Shown: positions 26,041-34,444 of the stretch, in pieces
Layout of the letters: every line of letters starts with the position of its first letter
Position numbering within the stretch: position 1 is the stretch's first letter
NCBI RefSeq assembly: GCF_000702945.1
Contig: NZ_JNLE01000003.1
Span: 4,201,501-4,265,500 of the forward strand
Reading direction: 5' to 3'
Length of the DNA stretch: 64,000 bases
Source: Clostridium sp. KNHs205
GTDB taxonomy: Bacteria; Bacillota; Clostridia; Lachnospirales; Lachnospiraceae
Notes under the pieces: model-generated
What the model saw: only the letters and a program-made list of their open reading frames with translations
Databases searched by the model: none
What the model was told of the DNA's origin: nothing
Made by a program: the position numbers and the translations under genes

Positions 26041-26862
26041 TTAAACGATTTTAGCAAGTTCACGTAATGTTCTTGAGGAATTGGTTACTTCATCTGTTAC
26101 AGAAGTGATTTCTTCCGTGGAAGCTGCCTGGGATTCAGCTATGATATTGGAATTATGGATCTGCTGTTCTATCTTTTCAATATAATTCTTGATCTCACTT
26201 AAAGTCGCGGATACTTTCTTGGCGGATTCAGAACTTGATTGTGCCATCTTTCTGACTTCATCTGCTACTACACTGAAACCTCTGCCAGCTTCTCCGGCTC
26301 TTGCTGCTTCGATAGCGGCATTTAGTGCCAGGAGATTAGACTGGGACGCAATATTTTGAATTGTTGACAGGATCATATCTGTATCATTAATCTTTTGTTT
26401 TGCTGCTTTCGTAGTATTAACTACCTCTGAGATAGTTCCTTTCAGTTGTACGGAACCGGAGGCAATCTCTTCGATGCTTGAATTAATCTGCTGTAAAGAA
26501 TTAAAAATTATCTCTGTTGAATTTTGCAGTTCAGAACGTTTCTCCAGGCTCTTAGCTATTCCTACAGCTCCAAGCACTTTACCTTCTTCATCAATAATCG
26601 GATAACAGATTGCCTGAAACACTACTCCCAAAGCTTCTTTGGGAACTACCTGGGAGATAACATTTTTGTTTCTCATAGCCAGACGTAAGGGATCATCTTG
26701 TTGAATTACATCCCCAACCTGTAACTGTAAGGGTAATATCTGGTTTGGCCAATATGCCAGAAATTTCTCATTATCTGTTATAGAAACTGCTATATCTTCT
26801 TGTACCAGGTCCTTTAATAACGGCAGTACATCAAAATACGATTTCATAATATTATCACTCAT
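26041..26862 (-). CDS. Soluble methyl-accepting chemotaxis-type protein
   Basis: 273 residues without membrane helices. Residues 1-110 form a small sensor domain ([34 protein letters not shown]) resembling a PAS/Cache-like fold. Residues 120-273 are the MCP signalling coiled coil with the conserved hairpin tip ([32 protein letters not shown]). It should work in the cytoplasm, either on chemotaxis arrays through CheA/CheW or on another partner. No che genes are in this window. GAAGGAG lies well placed before the ATG. The upstream region holds an 18-bp tandem repeat next to a TATAAT-like -10. Confidence 0.9.
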   Translation of the reverse strand: MSDNIMKSYFDVLPLLKDLVQEDIAVSITDNEKFLAYWPNQILPLQLQVGDVIQQDDPLRLAMRNKNVISQVVPKEALGVVFQAICYPIIDEEGKVLGAVGIAKSLEKRSELQNSTEIIFNSLQQINSSIEEIASGSVQLKGTISEVVNTTKAAKQKINDTDMILSTIQNIASQSNLLALNAAIEAARAGEAGRGFSVVADEVRKMAQSSSESAKKVSATLSEIKNYIEKIEQQIHNSNIIAESQAASTEEITSVTDEVTNSSRTLRELAKIV

Positions 26863-26914
26863 AATATTCTCCTTCTTTCATTTCATTATACTTATTACAT
26901 TTCGTAATACTATT

Positions 26915-26986
26915 GCATGTATGATACTTATCGCATACATAATACTTATCGCATACATAATACTTATTGCATACATAATACTTATT
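26915..26986. repeat. 18-bp tandem repeat, four copies
   Basis: Four head-to-tail copies of an 18-bp unit (GCATACATAATACTTATC) at 26915, 26933, 26951 and 26969. The first carries two changes and the last two end in T instead of C. The array lies about 50 bp upstream of the chemoreceptor start and just outside a TATAAT read on the minus strand (26885-26890), so copy number could affect promoter strength. No spacers, so not CRISPR. The remainder of 26863-27094 is AT-rich without other recognised sites. Confidence 0.9.
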
Positions 26987-27094
26987 ACAACTAGAATCCC
27001 CAATTTAAGCCTTATCATTATCCTAGTAACATACCTTACTTATTTCAGCATATTACGACATGAGACCTCATGTCAATAGGACAAATTGATTGCA

Positions 27095-27136
27095 TAAAAA
27101 ACAGGCAGAAAATTTTGCAACCCATTCTCTGCCTGT
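27095..27136 (-). terminator. Intrinsic terminator of the polyamine operon
   Basis: On the minus strand ACAGGCAGA and TCTGCCTGT form a 9-bp stem with an 18-nt loop, followed by TTTTTT. It lies 35 bp after the nspC stop codon. Confidence 0.88.
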
Positions 27137-27170
27137 AGCTTATAAACTAGATTTTAAATAAGACTGATTC

Positions 27171-28319
27171 CTATGATAGCCTCATCTTGAAATCCTCATA
27201 ACCAAACTCCTTAATAATCTGTGTGCCTTTATCCGGACTCCATAAAGCAATGGAGGGAAGTCCCATTCCGTTAAAGGTATTATTTTTTACCATAGTATAA
27301 TGACCCATATCACAAAAAACCAATGTATCCCCTACTTGCAGCGGTTCCTTAAAGGAATATTCACCAATCACATCGCCGGAAAGACAGGTTGGACCACCCA
27401 GACGGTATGTATAAGCATATTCTCCGGGTTTGCCGGCACCTATTACCTCCGGCCTGTAGGGCATTTCCAGTACATCGGGCATATGGCAGGCCGCAGAAGT
27501 ATCCAGAATAGCCAGATCCATACCATTCTTTAAGGTATCCAGGACTCTGGCAACCAGGAAACCTGTATTTAAAGCTACTGCTTCACCAGGCTCTAAATAT
27601 ACTTCCACGTTGTATTTACTCTTGATAAAAAGAATGCTCTCAATCAGTGTTTCCAGATCATAATCTTTTCTGGTTATGTGGTGTCCGCCTCCGAAATTAA
27701 TCCACTTCATTCCTGCTATATAAGAGCCGAATTTCTCATCTACTACCTGTAAGGTTCGTTTCAGTACATCGGAATTCTGCTCACACATTGTATGAAAATG
27801 CAATCCTTCAATGCCTTTCAGCTCATCAGGTTCAAACTGCTCTAAGGTTACTCCCATTCTGGAACCGGTAAAGCAGGGATTATACATATCCGTCTCTATT
27901 TCAGAATATTCCGGATTGATACGGATACCGCAGGAGATATGCCTGTCGCTGCCTTCAACCAAAGCTCTGTACTTTTTCCATTGAGTAAAAGAATTAAATA
28001 CAATATGGTCGCTGAGTGAAATAATCTCCTCCATTTCATCTTCTCTGTAAGCGGGAGAAAAGATATGCACTTCACCCTCCATCTCTTCTCTTCCAAGCTT
28101 CGCCTCATAGAGTGAGCTGGCAGTGGTTCCCTGCAGATAATTCCCAATCAGGGGATATACTGAGAACATGGAGAAGGCTTTTTGCGCAAGAAGTATCTTG
28201 CAGCCTGTTTTGTCAATTACATATTTAAGTGTTTCAAGATTTTTCTTCAGAAGAGTCTCATCCATTATATAAACCGGTGTTTTTAAGCTCTTCGGATCAA
28301 AGTTTAATACATCGGACAT
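27171..28319 (-). CDS. nspC: Carboxynorspermidine/carboxyspermidine decarboxylase
   Basis: About 382 residues of the alanine-racemase-fold PLP decarboxylase family. The PLP lysine is in ILLAQKAFSMF, family motifs GLHFHTMCEQNSDVLKRTL and NFGGGHHITRKDYD are present, and YLEPGEAVALNTG completes the active site. It decarboxylates carboxyspermidine (or carboxynorspermidine) to spermidine. The residues from MSDVLNFDPKSLKTPVYIMD match the family start. An in-frame ATG at 28391 would add 24 poorly conserved residues, so I prefer 28319, although its ribosome site is weak. It is the last gene of the operon, separated by about 480 bp from its partner dehydrogenase, with a hairpin in the gap. Confidence 0.9.
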   Translation of the reverse strand: MSDVLNFDPKSLKTPVYIMDETLLKKNLETLKYVIDKTGCKILLAQKAFSMFSVYPLIGNYLQGTTASSLYEAKLGREEMEGEVHIFSPAYREDEMEEIISLSDHIVFNSFTQWKKYRALVEGSDRHISCGIRINPEYSEIETDMYNPCFTGSRMGVTLEQFEPDELKGIEGLHFHTMCEQNSDVLKRTLQVVDEKFGSYIAGMKWINFGGGHHITRKDYDLETLIESILFIKSKYNVEVYLEPGEAVALNTGFLVARVLDTLKNGMDLAILDTSAACHMPDVLEMPYRPEVIGAGKPGEYAYTYRLGGPTCLSGDVIGEYSFKEPLQVGDTLVFCDMGHYTMVKNNTFNGMGLPSIALWSPDKGTQIIKEFGYEDFKMRLS

Positions 28320-28391
28320 ATTTTCTACCCATTTATACTGCAAAAGCAGTATTGCCATACCTATAGAGACGGAAAGCCTCCTGTATGGCAT

Positions 28392-28803
28392 CCTTTCTTT
28401 AAAATATTTATTTCAATGGTACTGTGTCCTGGATAAATTTTTTAAATATCAGTGCATATAACAGGCTCTGCGCAATACGGAGAAGCAGCTGCAGCGGTTC
28501 TGCGGCAGGAAGCCTGCTACACCAATGCAGAATCAAACCAAGCTGGTATTCTACTTTACAGGCACTTCAACCTGGATTTAATTCCCTGTCAGTATTATTA
28601 TCCAATATCGCATCGCAAAATAACACAAAGCAGAGCCGTACAACCGTAAAATGAGTTTTCAGACCTAACTGTATGGTTTAACAATGTACGAAGAAGTTCA
28701 AAATGAATTCCTGGGAATATCATCTTGAACTTCTTTGAAAATACTGTGCTTACCTAGTGTGCTGATCCCTTTATCATTATCTGATTATAAAGATTACCGT
28801 GCA
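28392..28803. other. Unusual intergenic region inside the polyamine operon, with a hairpin
   Basis: This gap is longer than the others of the operon. A part near 28470-28560 is GC-richer than its surroundings and open in two plus-strand frames of about 65-75 codons, one starting at 28452; I recognise neither product. At 28692-28734 a perfect 10-bp stem (AGAAGTTCAA / TTGAACTTCT) with a 23-nt loop could process the transcript or attenuate it before nspC. It lacks a long T-tract on the minus strand. It might be the relic of a deleted gene or insertion. Confidence 0.5.
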
Positions 28804-30036
28804 TTAATCCACCAAATCAGGTGTATGTGTTTCTTTCCAAGGCAGTCCGCAGCGATTTAATTCCTCCATAAAAGGATCGGGATTGAACTCCTCAACATTG
28901 AATACGCCGGGTTTCTTCCAAAGTCCCTTTAATACCATCATGGCACCAATCATTGCAGGTACACCGGTTGTGTAAGAGATAGCCTGGGAACCGACTTCTT
29001 TGTAGCATTCCTCATGGTCACATACATTATATATATAATACTTCTTTTCTTTTCCGTCTTTTACACCCTGGTAAATGCAGCCGATATTAGTCTTACCTTT
29101 TGTTCTTGGTCCTAAGGATGCAGGATCGGGAAGCACTGCTTTTAAGAACTGCAGGGGTACTATCTGTTTTCCTTCGAAATCAATCGGTTCGATTGAAGTC
29201 ATACCTACGTTCTCCAATACTCTTAAATGAGTCAGGTACCTTTCAGAGAAGGTCATCCAGAAACGGATTTTCTTAATTCCTTTAATATTAAGAGCAAGGG
29301 ATTCCATTTCTTCATGATGTAACAGGTACATATCCTTTTCGCCGATTTCAGGGAAATCATACACTCTCTTAATGGACATAGGCTCTGTTTCAATAAATTC
29401 GCCGTTTTCGAAATAGCTGCCGTTAGCAGTAACCTCACGAATATTGATTTCGGGATTAAAATTAGTAGCAAAAGGATATCCGTGGTCGCCTGCGTTGGCA
29501 TCCAAAATATCTATCTGATGTATTTCATCAAATTCATGCTTCATGGCATAAGCGGAGAATACACCTGTAACACCGGGGTCAAAGCCGCAGCCAAGTACTG
29601 CTGTAATGCCGGCTTTCTCAAATCTTTCCCTGTAATCCCACTGCCATTTGTATTCAAATTTCGCTGTATCCAGAGGCTCATAATTCGCTGTATCCAGATA
29701 ATCAGTCTTTGTTGCCAGGCAGGCATCCATAATAGTAAGATCCTGATAAGGCAATGCAACGTTAATTACAATATCCGGTTTATAGCTTTCAATCAGCGCA
29801 ATCAGTTCCTGTGTATTATCAGCATCTACCTGAGCTGTTGTAATTTTTGTAAACTGATCTTTTCCGTAAAGGGGATTGTTTCCCTGTTCCTTCTCAATTT
29901 TTTCCTTGTAGGCATCACATTTGGAAACAGTTCTGCTTGCAAGAAGGATTTCTGTAAATACTTCGGGGTTCTGGCAGCATTTATGGATTACTACTCCGGC
30001 AACTCCACCGGCACCGATAATTAATGCTTTTGACAT
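28804..30036 (-). CDS. Carboxyspermidine/carboxynorspermidine dehydrogenase (saccharopine dehydrogenase family)
   Basis: 410 residues. An N-terminal Rossmann site (ALIIGAGGVAGVVIHKC) binds NADPH, followed by LASRTVSKCDAYKEKI and the DTANYEPLDTAKFEYKWQW block typical of the Lys1/LYS9-like CASDH family. CGFDPGVTGVFSAYA completes the signature. It joins aspartate semialdehyde and putrescine to form carboxyspermidine, the substrate of NspC downstream. A strong AAAGGAGGG precedes the ATG. The following 313-bp gap on the 5' side (30037-30349) is AT-rich with a 15-bp direct repeat (TTTGTATTGATTTTA twice at 30098-30127) and no gene. Confidence 0.92.
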   Translation of the reverse strand: MSKALIIGAGGVAGVVIHKCCQNPEVFTEILLASRTVSKCDAYKEKIEKEQGNNPLYGKDQFTKITTAQVDADNTQELIALIESYKPDIVINVALPYQDLTIMDACLATKTDYLDTANYEPLDTAKFEYKWQWDYRERFEKAGITAVLGCGFDPGVTGVFSAYAMKHEFDEIHQIDILDANAGDHGYPFATNFNPEINIREVTANGSYFENGEFIETEPMSIKRVYDFPEIGEKDMYLLHHEEMESLALNIKGIKKIRFWMTFSERYLTHLRVLENVGMTSIEPIDFEGKQIVPLQFLKAVLPDPASLGPRTKGKTNIGCIYQGVKDGKEKKYYIYNVCDHEECYKEVGSQAISYTTGVPAMIGAMMVLKGLWKKPGVFNVEEFNPDPFMEELNRCGLPWKETHTPDLVD

Positions 30037-30349
30037 AGTAGGCCCTCCTTTGTGTAGGTAAAATGTATTGAATAAAATACACTGAATTAATTTTTTATTT
30101 GTATTGATTTTATTTGTATTGATTTTATATGATCTTATCTGCTTTTGAGTCTAAGGCTCTTTTTTCCATTATTTCGCATATGCATTAAATTTATAATACT
30201 TAAGATTTCATTACTTACCCTAAGCATTTAAATACTTAAACTATTATTATTTATGCTTTTGCTACTTACTCTTATATTTACTGCTTTCACTTACTTCTGC
30301 TTTTAAATTTTTAGTACCTTTCACTTTTTCCTACATATTAAATTAATAA

Positions 30350-31201
30350 TTAGTCTGACTCATTTAATTGCTCTTTAATATAATTCGGAATTGCAAAAGA
30401 ACCTAAATGGAGCTCCGTATTATAATATCTGGTTTTTAACCCTAATTTATTCCATTCATCCGCTTTTAAATCCTTCACCGGGTCATATTTCTTGGAAGCA
30501 AATCCAAAAAGCCAGTGACCTGACGGATAGGTTGGTATATGAGCCTGGTAAATCCTGGCTACAGGAAATGTATCATGTATTCTCTTATGTGCTCTTATCA
30601 TGGAGGCGGCATAAGAAGAGTAATACATACTCTCATGCTGGTTTACAAGGATCCCGTCCTCCTTCAGGGCTCTGTAGCAGTTACCGTAAAATTCTTTGGT
30701 AAATAAACCTTCACCAGGTCCGAAGGGATCTGTTGAGTCAACAATAATAAGGTCATACTCACCTTCTCTGCCCCTGACAAATTTGAGTCCGTCTTCAAAG
30801 AATAAATGTACCTTAGGGTCTGTCAGTCCGCAGGCTGTACGGGGAAGATATTCTTTACACAGTTTAACAACCTCTTCATCTATCTCCACCATATCAATGT
30901 GCTGTATTCCCTGATAACGGAGAAGTTCTCTGATTGTTCCTCCATCTCCCGCACCAATAACCAGAACCTTTTTAATGTCCGGATTAACGGCCATGGGTAC
31001 ATGGGTTATCATATCGTGATAAATAAATTCATCCTTTTCTGTCACCATAAGATAACCGTCCAAGGTTAGAATCCTTCCAAACTCTTTGGACTCAAAAATA
31101 TCAATTCGCTGAAAATCGCTTTGTAAGCTTACCAGCTGTTTATCGATTTTAATTGAGAAACGTGCTTCCTCTGTATGATTTTCCGTATACCAAAGTTCCA
31201 T
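30350..31201 (-). CDS. speE: Spermidine synthase-type aminopropyltransferase
   Basis: About 283 residues, the usual SpeE length when started at the ATG at 31201, which follows GGAG at 5 bases. An upstream in-frame start at 31267 adds residues with no family similarity. Motifs: VLVIGAGDGGTIRELLRYQ binds decarboxylated AdoMet, VEIDEEVV holds the ribose-binding acid, and LIIVDSTDPFGPGEGLFTKE carries the catalytic aspartate. It transfers an aminopropyl group from decarboxylated AdoMet to a diamine, usually putrescine. Because speD is in the same operon the cofactor supply is present. The acceptor could also be agmatine or cadaverine, which the sequence alone does not settle. Confidence 0.92.
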   Translation of the reverse strand: MELWYTENHTEEARFSIKIDKQLVSLQSDFQRIDIFESKEFGRILTLDGYLMVTEKDEFIYHDMITHVPMAVNPDIKKVLVIGAGDGGTIRELLRYQGIQHIDMVEIDEEVVKLCKEYLPRTACGLTDPKVHLFFEDGLKFVRGREGEYDLIIVDSTDPFGPGEGLFTKEFYGNCYRALKEDGILVNQHESMYYSSYAASMIRAHKRIHDTFPVARIYQAHIPTYPSGHWLFGFASKKYDPVKDLKADEWNKLGLKTRYYNTELHLGSFAIPNYIKEQLNESD

Positions 31202-31298
31202 TTTTACTCCATTCCTGCACATGCATATTGTGCGTCCGAATTTGTGCCGTGGATTTCGCTGGCACAAATCTGCGGTTGAAATTGTATTTCTTTCAACC

Positions 31299-32753
31299 TT
31301 ACACCTCCACTACATTGATATTGTTAACTGCCATATCCTCTGTACCGGTTAGAAGGCAGCCCTTCTCTTTGGCATAAAGAATATAATCAACGATATCCCC
31401 CGTAATTCTTTCACCAGGTGCCAGGATAGGTATACCTGGCGGATAACACATTACAAATTCTCCGCAGATCTTACCTACTGTTTTCTTAATGGGAAGGGGT
31501 GTCTTATCACTGTAAAAGGCCTGCTGAGGTGCAATTACCACATCCGGATTAATGTATTCATGGTCAAACATTCCAGATTGATCTTCTTTTCCATAAAGCC
31601 TCTTAATCTCAGAAAGAGAAGCAATCAGCCGCTCAATTTCCATAGCACGGTCGCCGGCAGAAATAATGGCAAGAAAATTACTGATATCACCGAATTCGAT
31701 CTGGATACCATATTCATCCCTTAAGAGGTCATAGACCTCAATACCGGCCAGTCCCACATTTCTGGTGTGAACAGACAGCTTTGTGGGGTCAAAATCAAAT
31801 ATATAATTATAATCTATTAATTCATTACCAAAGGCATAATAACCTTCCAGTTTATTTATTTCAGTTCTTGCATACTCTGCATATTCCACGGTTTTTGCAA
31901 AAAGTTCTCTGCCGTTGAGGCTTAGATTCTTTCTTGCAATATCCAGTGATACTAATAAAAGATAAGAACCGCTGGTGGTCTGGGTCAGATTAAGCACCTG
32001 TCTTACATAGTGGGGATTCATCGTTTCCCCGCATAAAAGAAAAGAGCTCTGTGTCAGTGACCCTCCGGTTTTGTGCATACTGACAGCCGCCATATCAGCT
32101 CCTGCTGCCATAGCGGAAACCGGCATATTGTCACCAAAATAAAAGTGGGTTCCGTGTGCCTCATCCACCAATACCTTGACCCCCTGCTCATGGGCAAAGG
32201 AAACAATTCCTCTAAGGTCTGAGCAAACGCCATAATAAGTAGGATTATTCACAAGAATTGCCTTAGCATCAGGATTCTCAAAAATTGCCTGCTTCACATC
32301 CTCTAAGGACATTCCAAGAGGTATTCCAAGTTCTTTATTTACACCGGGATTTACATATACCGGTATTGCACCGCATACAACCAATGCATTTATGGCACTG
32401 CGATGAACGTTACGGGGCATGATTATCTTATCGCCCGCTTTACAAACAGACATAATCATTCCCTGTACCGCTGCGGTAGTACCATTTACAATAAAAAAGG
32501 CGGCCTCTGCTCCAAAAGCATCGGCTGCAATCTGCTCTGCTTCACGAATTACAGAAGTGGGATGGCAAAGGTTGTCCAAAGGTTTCATGGAGTTCACATC
32601 CACCTTCATACAGCTCTCACCTAAAAATTCTGTCAGCTCCTTGTTTCCTCTTCCGCCTTTATGACCGGGAACATCAAAGGGTACTACCCGGTTCCCTTTA
32701 TGCTTCTTCAAAGCTTCAAAAATAGGCGCTTTTTGCTGAAGGAGTAAATTCAT
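31299..32753 (-). CDS. speA: Orn/Lys/Arg decarboxylase family, probably arginine decarboxylase
   Basis: 484 residues, fold-type I PLP enzyme of the short Gram-positive group. The PLP lysine is in AVSMHKTGGSLTQSS, preceded by VLVDEAHGTHFYFG. The N-terminal VPFDVPGHKGGRG and C-terminal CYPPGIPILAPGERI are typical family ends. Operon partners speD and speE favour arginine decarboxylation to agmatine for polyamine synthesis. Lysine or ornithine specificity cannot be excluded by eye. No agmatinase or agmatine deiminase gene is in the window, so the step from agmatine to putrescine would be encoded elsewhere. GGAGGG precedes the ATG; 16-bp gap after speD. Confidence 0.88.
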   Translation of the reverse strand: MNLLLQQKAPIFEALKKHKGNRVVPFDVPGHKGGRGNKELTEFLGESCMKVDVNSMKPLDNLCHPTSVIREAEQIAADAFGAEAAFFIVNGTTAAVQGMIMSVCKAGDKIIMPRNVHRSAINALVVCGAIPVYVNPGVNKELGIPLGMSLEDVKQAIFENPDAKAILVNNPTYYGVCSDLRGIVSFAHEQGVKVLVDEAHGTHFYFGDNMPVSAMAAGADMAAVSMHKTGGSLTQSSFLLCGETMNPHYVRQVLNLTQTTSGSYLLLVSLDIARKNLSLNGRELFAKTVEYAEYARTEINKLEGYYAFGNELIDYNYIFDFDPTKLSVHTRNVGLAGIEVYDLLRDEYGIQIEFGDISNFLAIISAGDRAMEIERLIASLSEIKRLYGKEDQSGMFDHEYINPDVVIAPQQAFYSDKTPLPIKKTVGKICGEFVMCYPPGIPILAPGERITGDIVDYILYAKEKGCLLTGTEDMAVNNINVVEV

Positions 32754-32769
32754 GTCATTCCCTCCTTCA

Positions 32770-33582
32770 CTAATATATATTCATACCGCTGAATATCTCA
32801 ATCATCTCTTTGCGAAGGTTGCTTGTAATCTCAAGCCTGTGCTTGGGAGTCAACTCATACACATCCAGATTAAAAAGATAATTCTGCAGTTCGATTTCTT
32901 TAATGAGCATCTTTGTGTGAAAAATATTGGATTGATATACATTCACATCAATTGCGTCGTATTTGGTCAGTGTTACATCGTCAATATAGTCCTGAATTGA
33001 GGTGATATCATGATCGATGTAGTATTTTTTGCCCTCAACATCCCTGGTAAAGCCCCTGACTCTATAATCAATGGTAATGATATCCGAGTCAAAACTACCA
33101 ATCAGATAATCCAGCGCATTAAGCGGTGATATTTCGCCGCAGGTAGATACGTCAATATCTACACGAAAAGTGGATATGGAGTTATCGGGATGATACTCCG
33201 GAAACGTGTGCACTGTAACATGACTTTTATCCAGGTGTGCATGTACCGTGTCTCTTAAATGATCCGTATATTTACCCTGGTTGCATGATTCATCGATATG
33301 CTCTGAAGATAAATCTCCCTCTGCAATCAAAATATTTACGGATGCACCCTGAGGATCGTAATCCTGTTTCGAGATATTAAGTATATGTGCCCCAATCATC
33401 TCTGTTACATCACATAAGATTTTTGTTAATCTTTCGGAATTATATTGTTCATCAATGTATGCAATATAATCCTTTTGCTCTCTCTCACTTTTTGCATAGC
33501 AAACATCATAGATGTTGAAGCTAAGTGTTTTTGTGAGGTTGTTAAAGCCATACAAAGCCAGCTTTTTCTCCAACCCTAACAT
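32770..33582 (-). CDS. speD: S-adenosylmethionine decarboxylase proenzyme (E. coli-type)
   Basis: About 270 residues, matching the long bacterial AdoMetDC class 1A. The self-cleavage site is in [16 protein letters not shown]: the Ser after Lys becomes the pyruvoyl group. [20 protein letters not shown] and [10 protein letters not shown] are further family motifs. It supplies decarboxylated AdoMet for SpeE. I choose the ATG at 33582 because AAAGG is 5 bases upstream. The adjoining GTG at 33585 is too close to it. First gene of the polyamine operon. Confidence 0.93.
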   Translation of the reverse strand: MLGLEKKLALYGFNNLTKTLSFNIYDVCYAKSEREQKDYIAYIDEQYNSERLTKILCDVTEMIGAHILNISKQDYDPQGASVNILIAEGDLSSEHIDESCNQGKYTDHLRDTVHAHLDKSHVTVHTFPEYHPDNSISTFRVDIDVSTCGEISPLNALDYLIGSFDSDIITIDYRVRGFTRDVEGKKYYIDHDITSIQDYIDDVTLTKYDAIDVNVYQSNIFHTKMLIKEIELQNYLFNLDVYELTPKHRLEITSNLRKEMIEIFSGMNIY

Positions 33583-33606
33583 CACAACCTTTCTCTTACA
33601 TAATCG

Positions 33607-33641
33607 GTTTACATTGTAGCATGTTTGTAAACAAAAATCAA
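33607..33641 (-). promoter_or_regulatory. speD promoter with palindrome over the -10
   Basis: On the minus strand TTGATT (33636-33641) and TACAAT (33613-33618) are separated by 17 bp, about 30 bp before the start codon. The heptamers GTTTACA (33626-33632 on that strand) and TGTAAAC (33607-33613) form an inverted repeat flanking and touching the -10, a good site for a repressor. Confidence 0.6.
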
Positions 33642-33833
33642 TGTGATTTTCGATAAGGTTTTATAGATTATCTGTAAAGTAGAACCTCTTATCTTATACA
33701 CTGAAAACTGACTTTTATAGAACTGAAACTGCACCTGTACTGTTCTTGAGAAAAAGCACTAACTTTCAGCCCCGGCAGCTGCCTTACGGATTTATTCATG
33801 GTTATTTTCATCAAATAAGAATTAATGCCGGAA

Positions 33834-33863
33834 ATAAAAAAAGCCGTTGCATAAGCAGGCTTT
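33834..33863 (-). terminator. Possible terminator
   Basis: On the minus strand AAAGCC and GGCTTT form a short stem with a 12-nt loop followed by a T-run. It would stop read-through from the oxidoreductase gene ending at 34445. The rest of 33642-34140 holds no recognisable gene or RNA element. Confidence 0.4.
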
Positions 33864-34150
33864 AGCTGTAGCGTTATACTGTACCCTTAGATGCATTCTG
33901 TCTGTAAAACAGTATCAGGTATTACAGCAAACGCAACAAGGTAATATCAAAAATTAATAACATTTATGATTTTTTACCGTTAGTACCTTCCTGCATTTAC
34001 TGTATACCTGGCATAAACACTTATCAGTTCTTATTATCTCTTTATTTTCATAGAATAACCTGAATATTTTCTTTACAACAGCTAATTTTATGTATATGAT
34101 TAATAAAACTATCATATATCCAATAAAAGAAGAAATCGAGGTGATACTCA

Positions 34151-34429
34151 GTGATTGGAATACTTATCGGTTTATGCTCCTTTTTACTGATTGGATTGTT
34201 CCATCCCATTGTAATTAAGGCAGAATATTACTTCTCCAAGAGAATCTATCCTGTATTTATCCTGACTGGCCTCTTGTTCCTGTCCGCTTCTTATTTTACT
34301 GCTCATACCTTTTTCTCTGCAATTTTGGGCGTAACCGGCTTTTCCTGCTTTTGGAGCATCAAAGAGCTGTTCGAACAGGAAAAACGTGTGGAAAAGGGGT
34401 GGTTTCCCAAAAATCCCAAGCGTAAATAG
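34151..34429 (+). CDS. DUF4491 small membrane protein
   Basis: 92 residues with three hydrophobic segments. GLFHPIVIKAEYYFSKRIYP, GFSCFWSIKELFEQEKRVEK and the ending GWFPKNPKRK are the conserved DUF4491 blocks. Function unknown. The start is GTG, preceded by GAGGTG about 8 bases upstream. It converges on the oxidoreductase gene with only 15 bp between, and stands alone in its direction. Confidence 0.88.
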   Translation: MIGILIGLCSFLLIGLFHPIVIKAEYYFSKRIYPVFILTGLLFLSASYFTAHTFFSAILGVTGFSCFWSIKELFEQEKRVEKGWFPKNPKRK

Positions 34430-34444
34430 TTATGCAGCTTCTTT

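Noticed and set aside
29482..30024. 180-codon plus-strand open frame, rich in Cys/Phe/Ile
   Set aside because: It lies wholly antisense to the clearly recognised carboxyspermidine dehydrogenase and has no ribosome site or recognisable domain.
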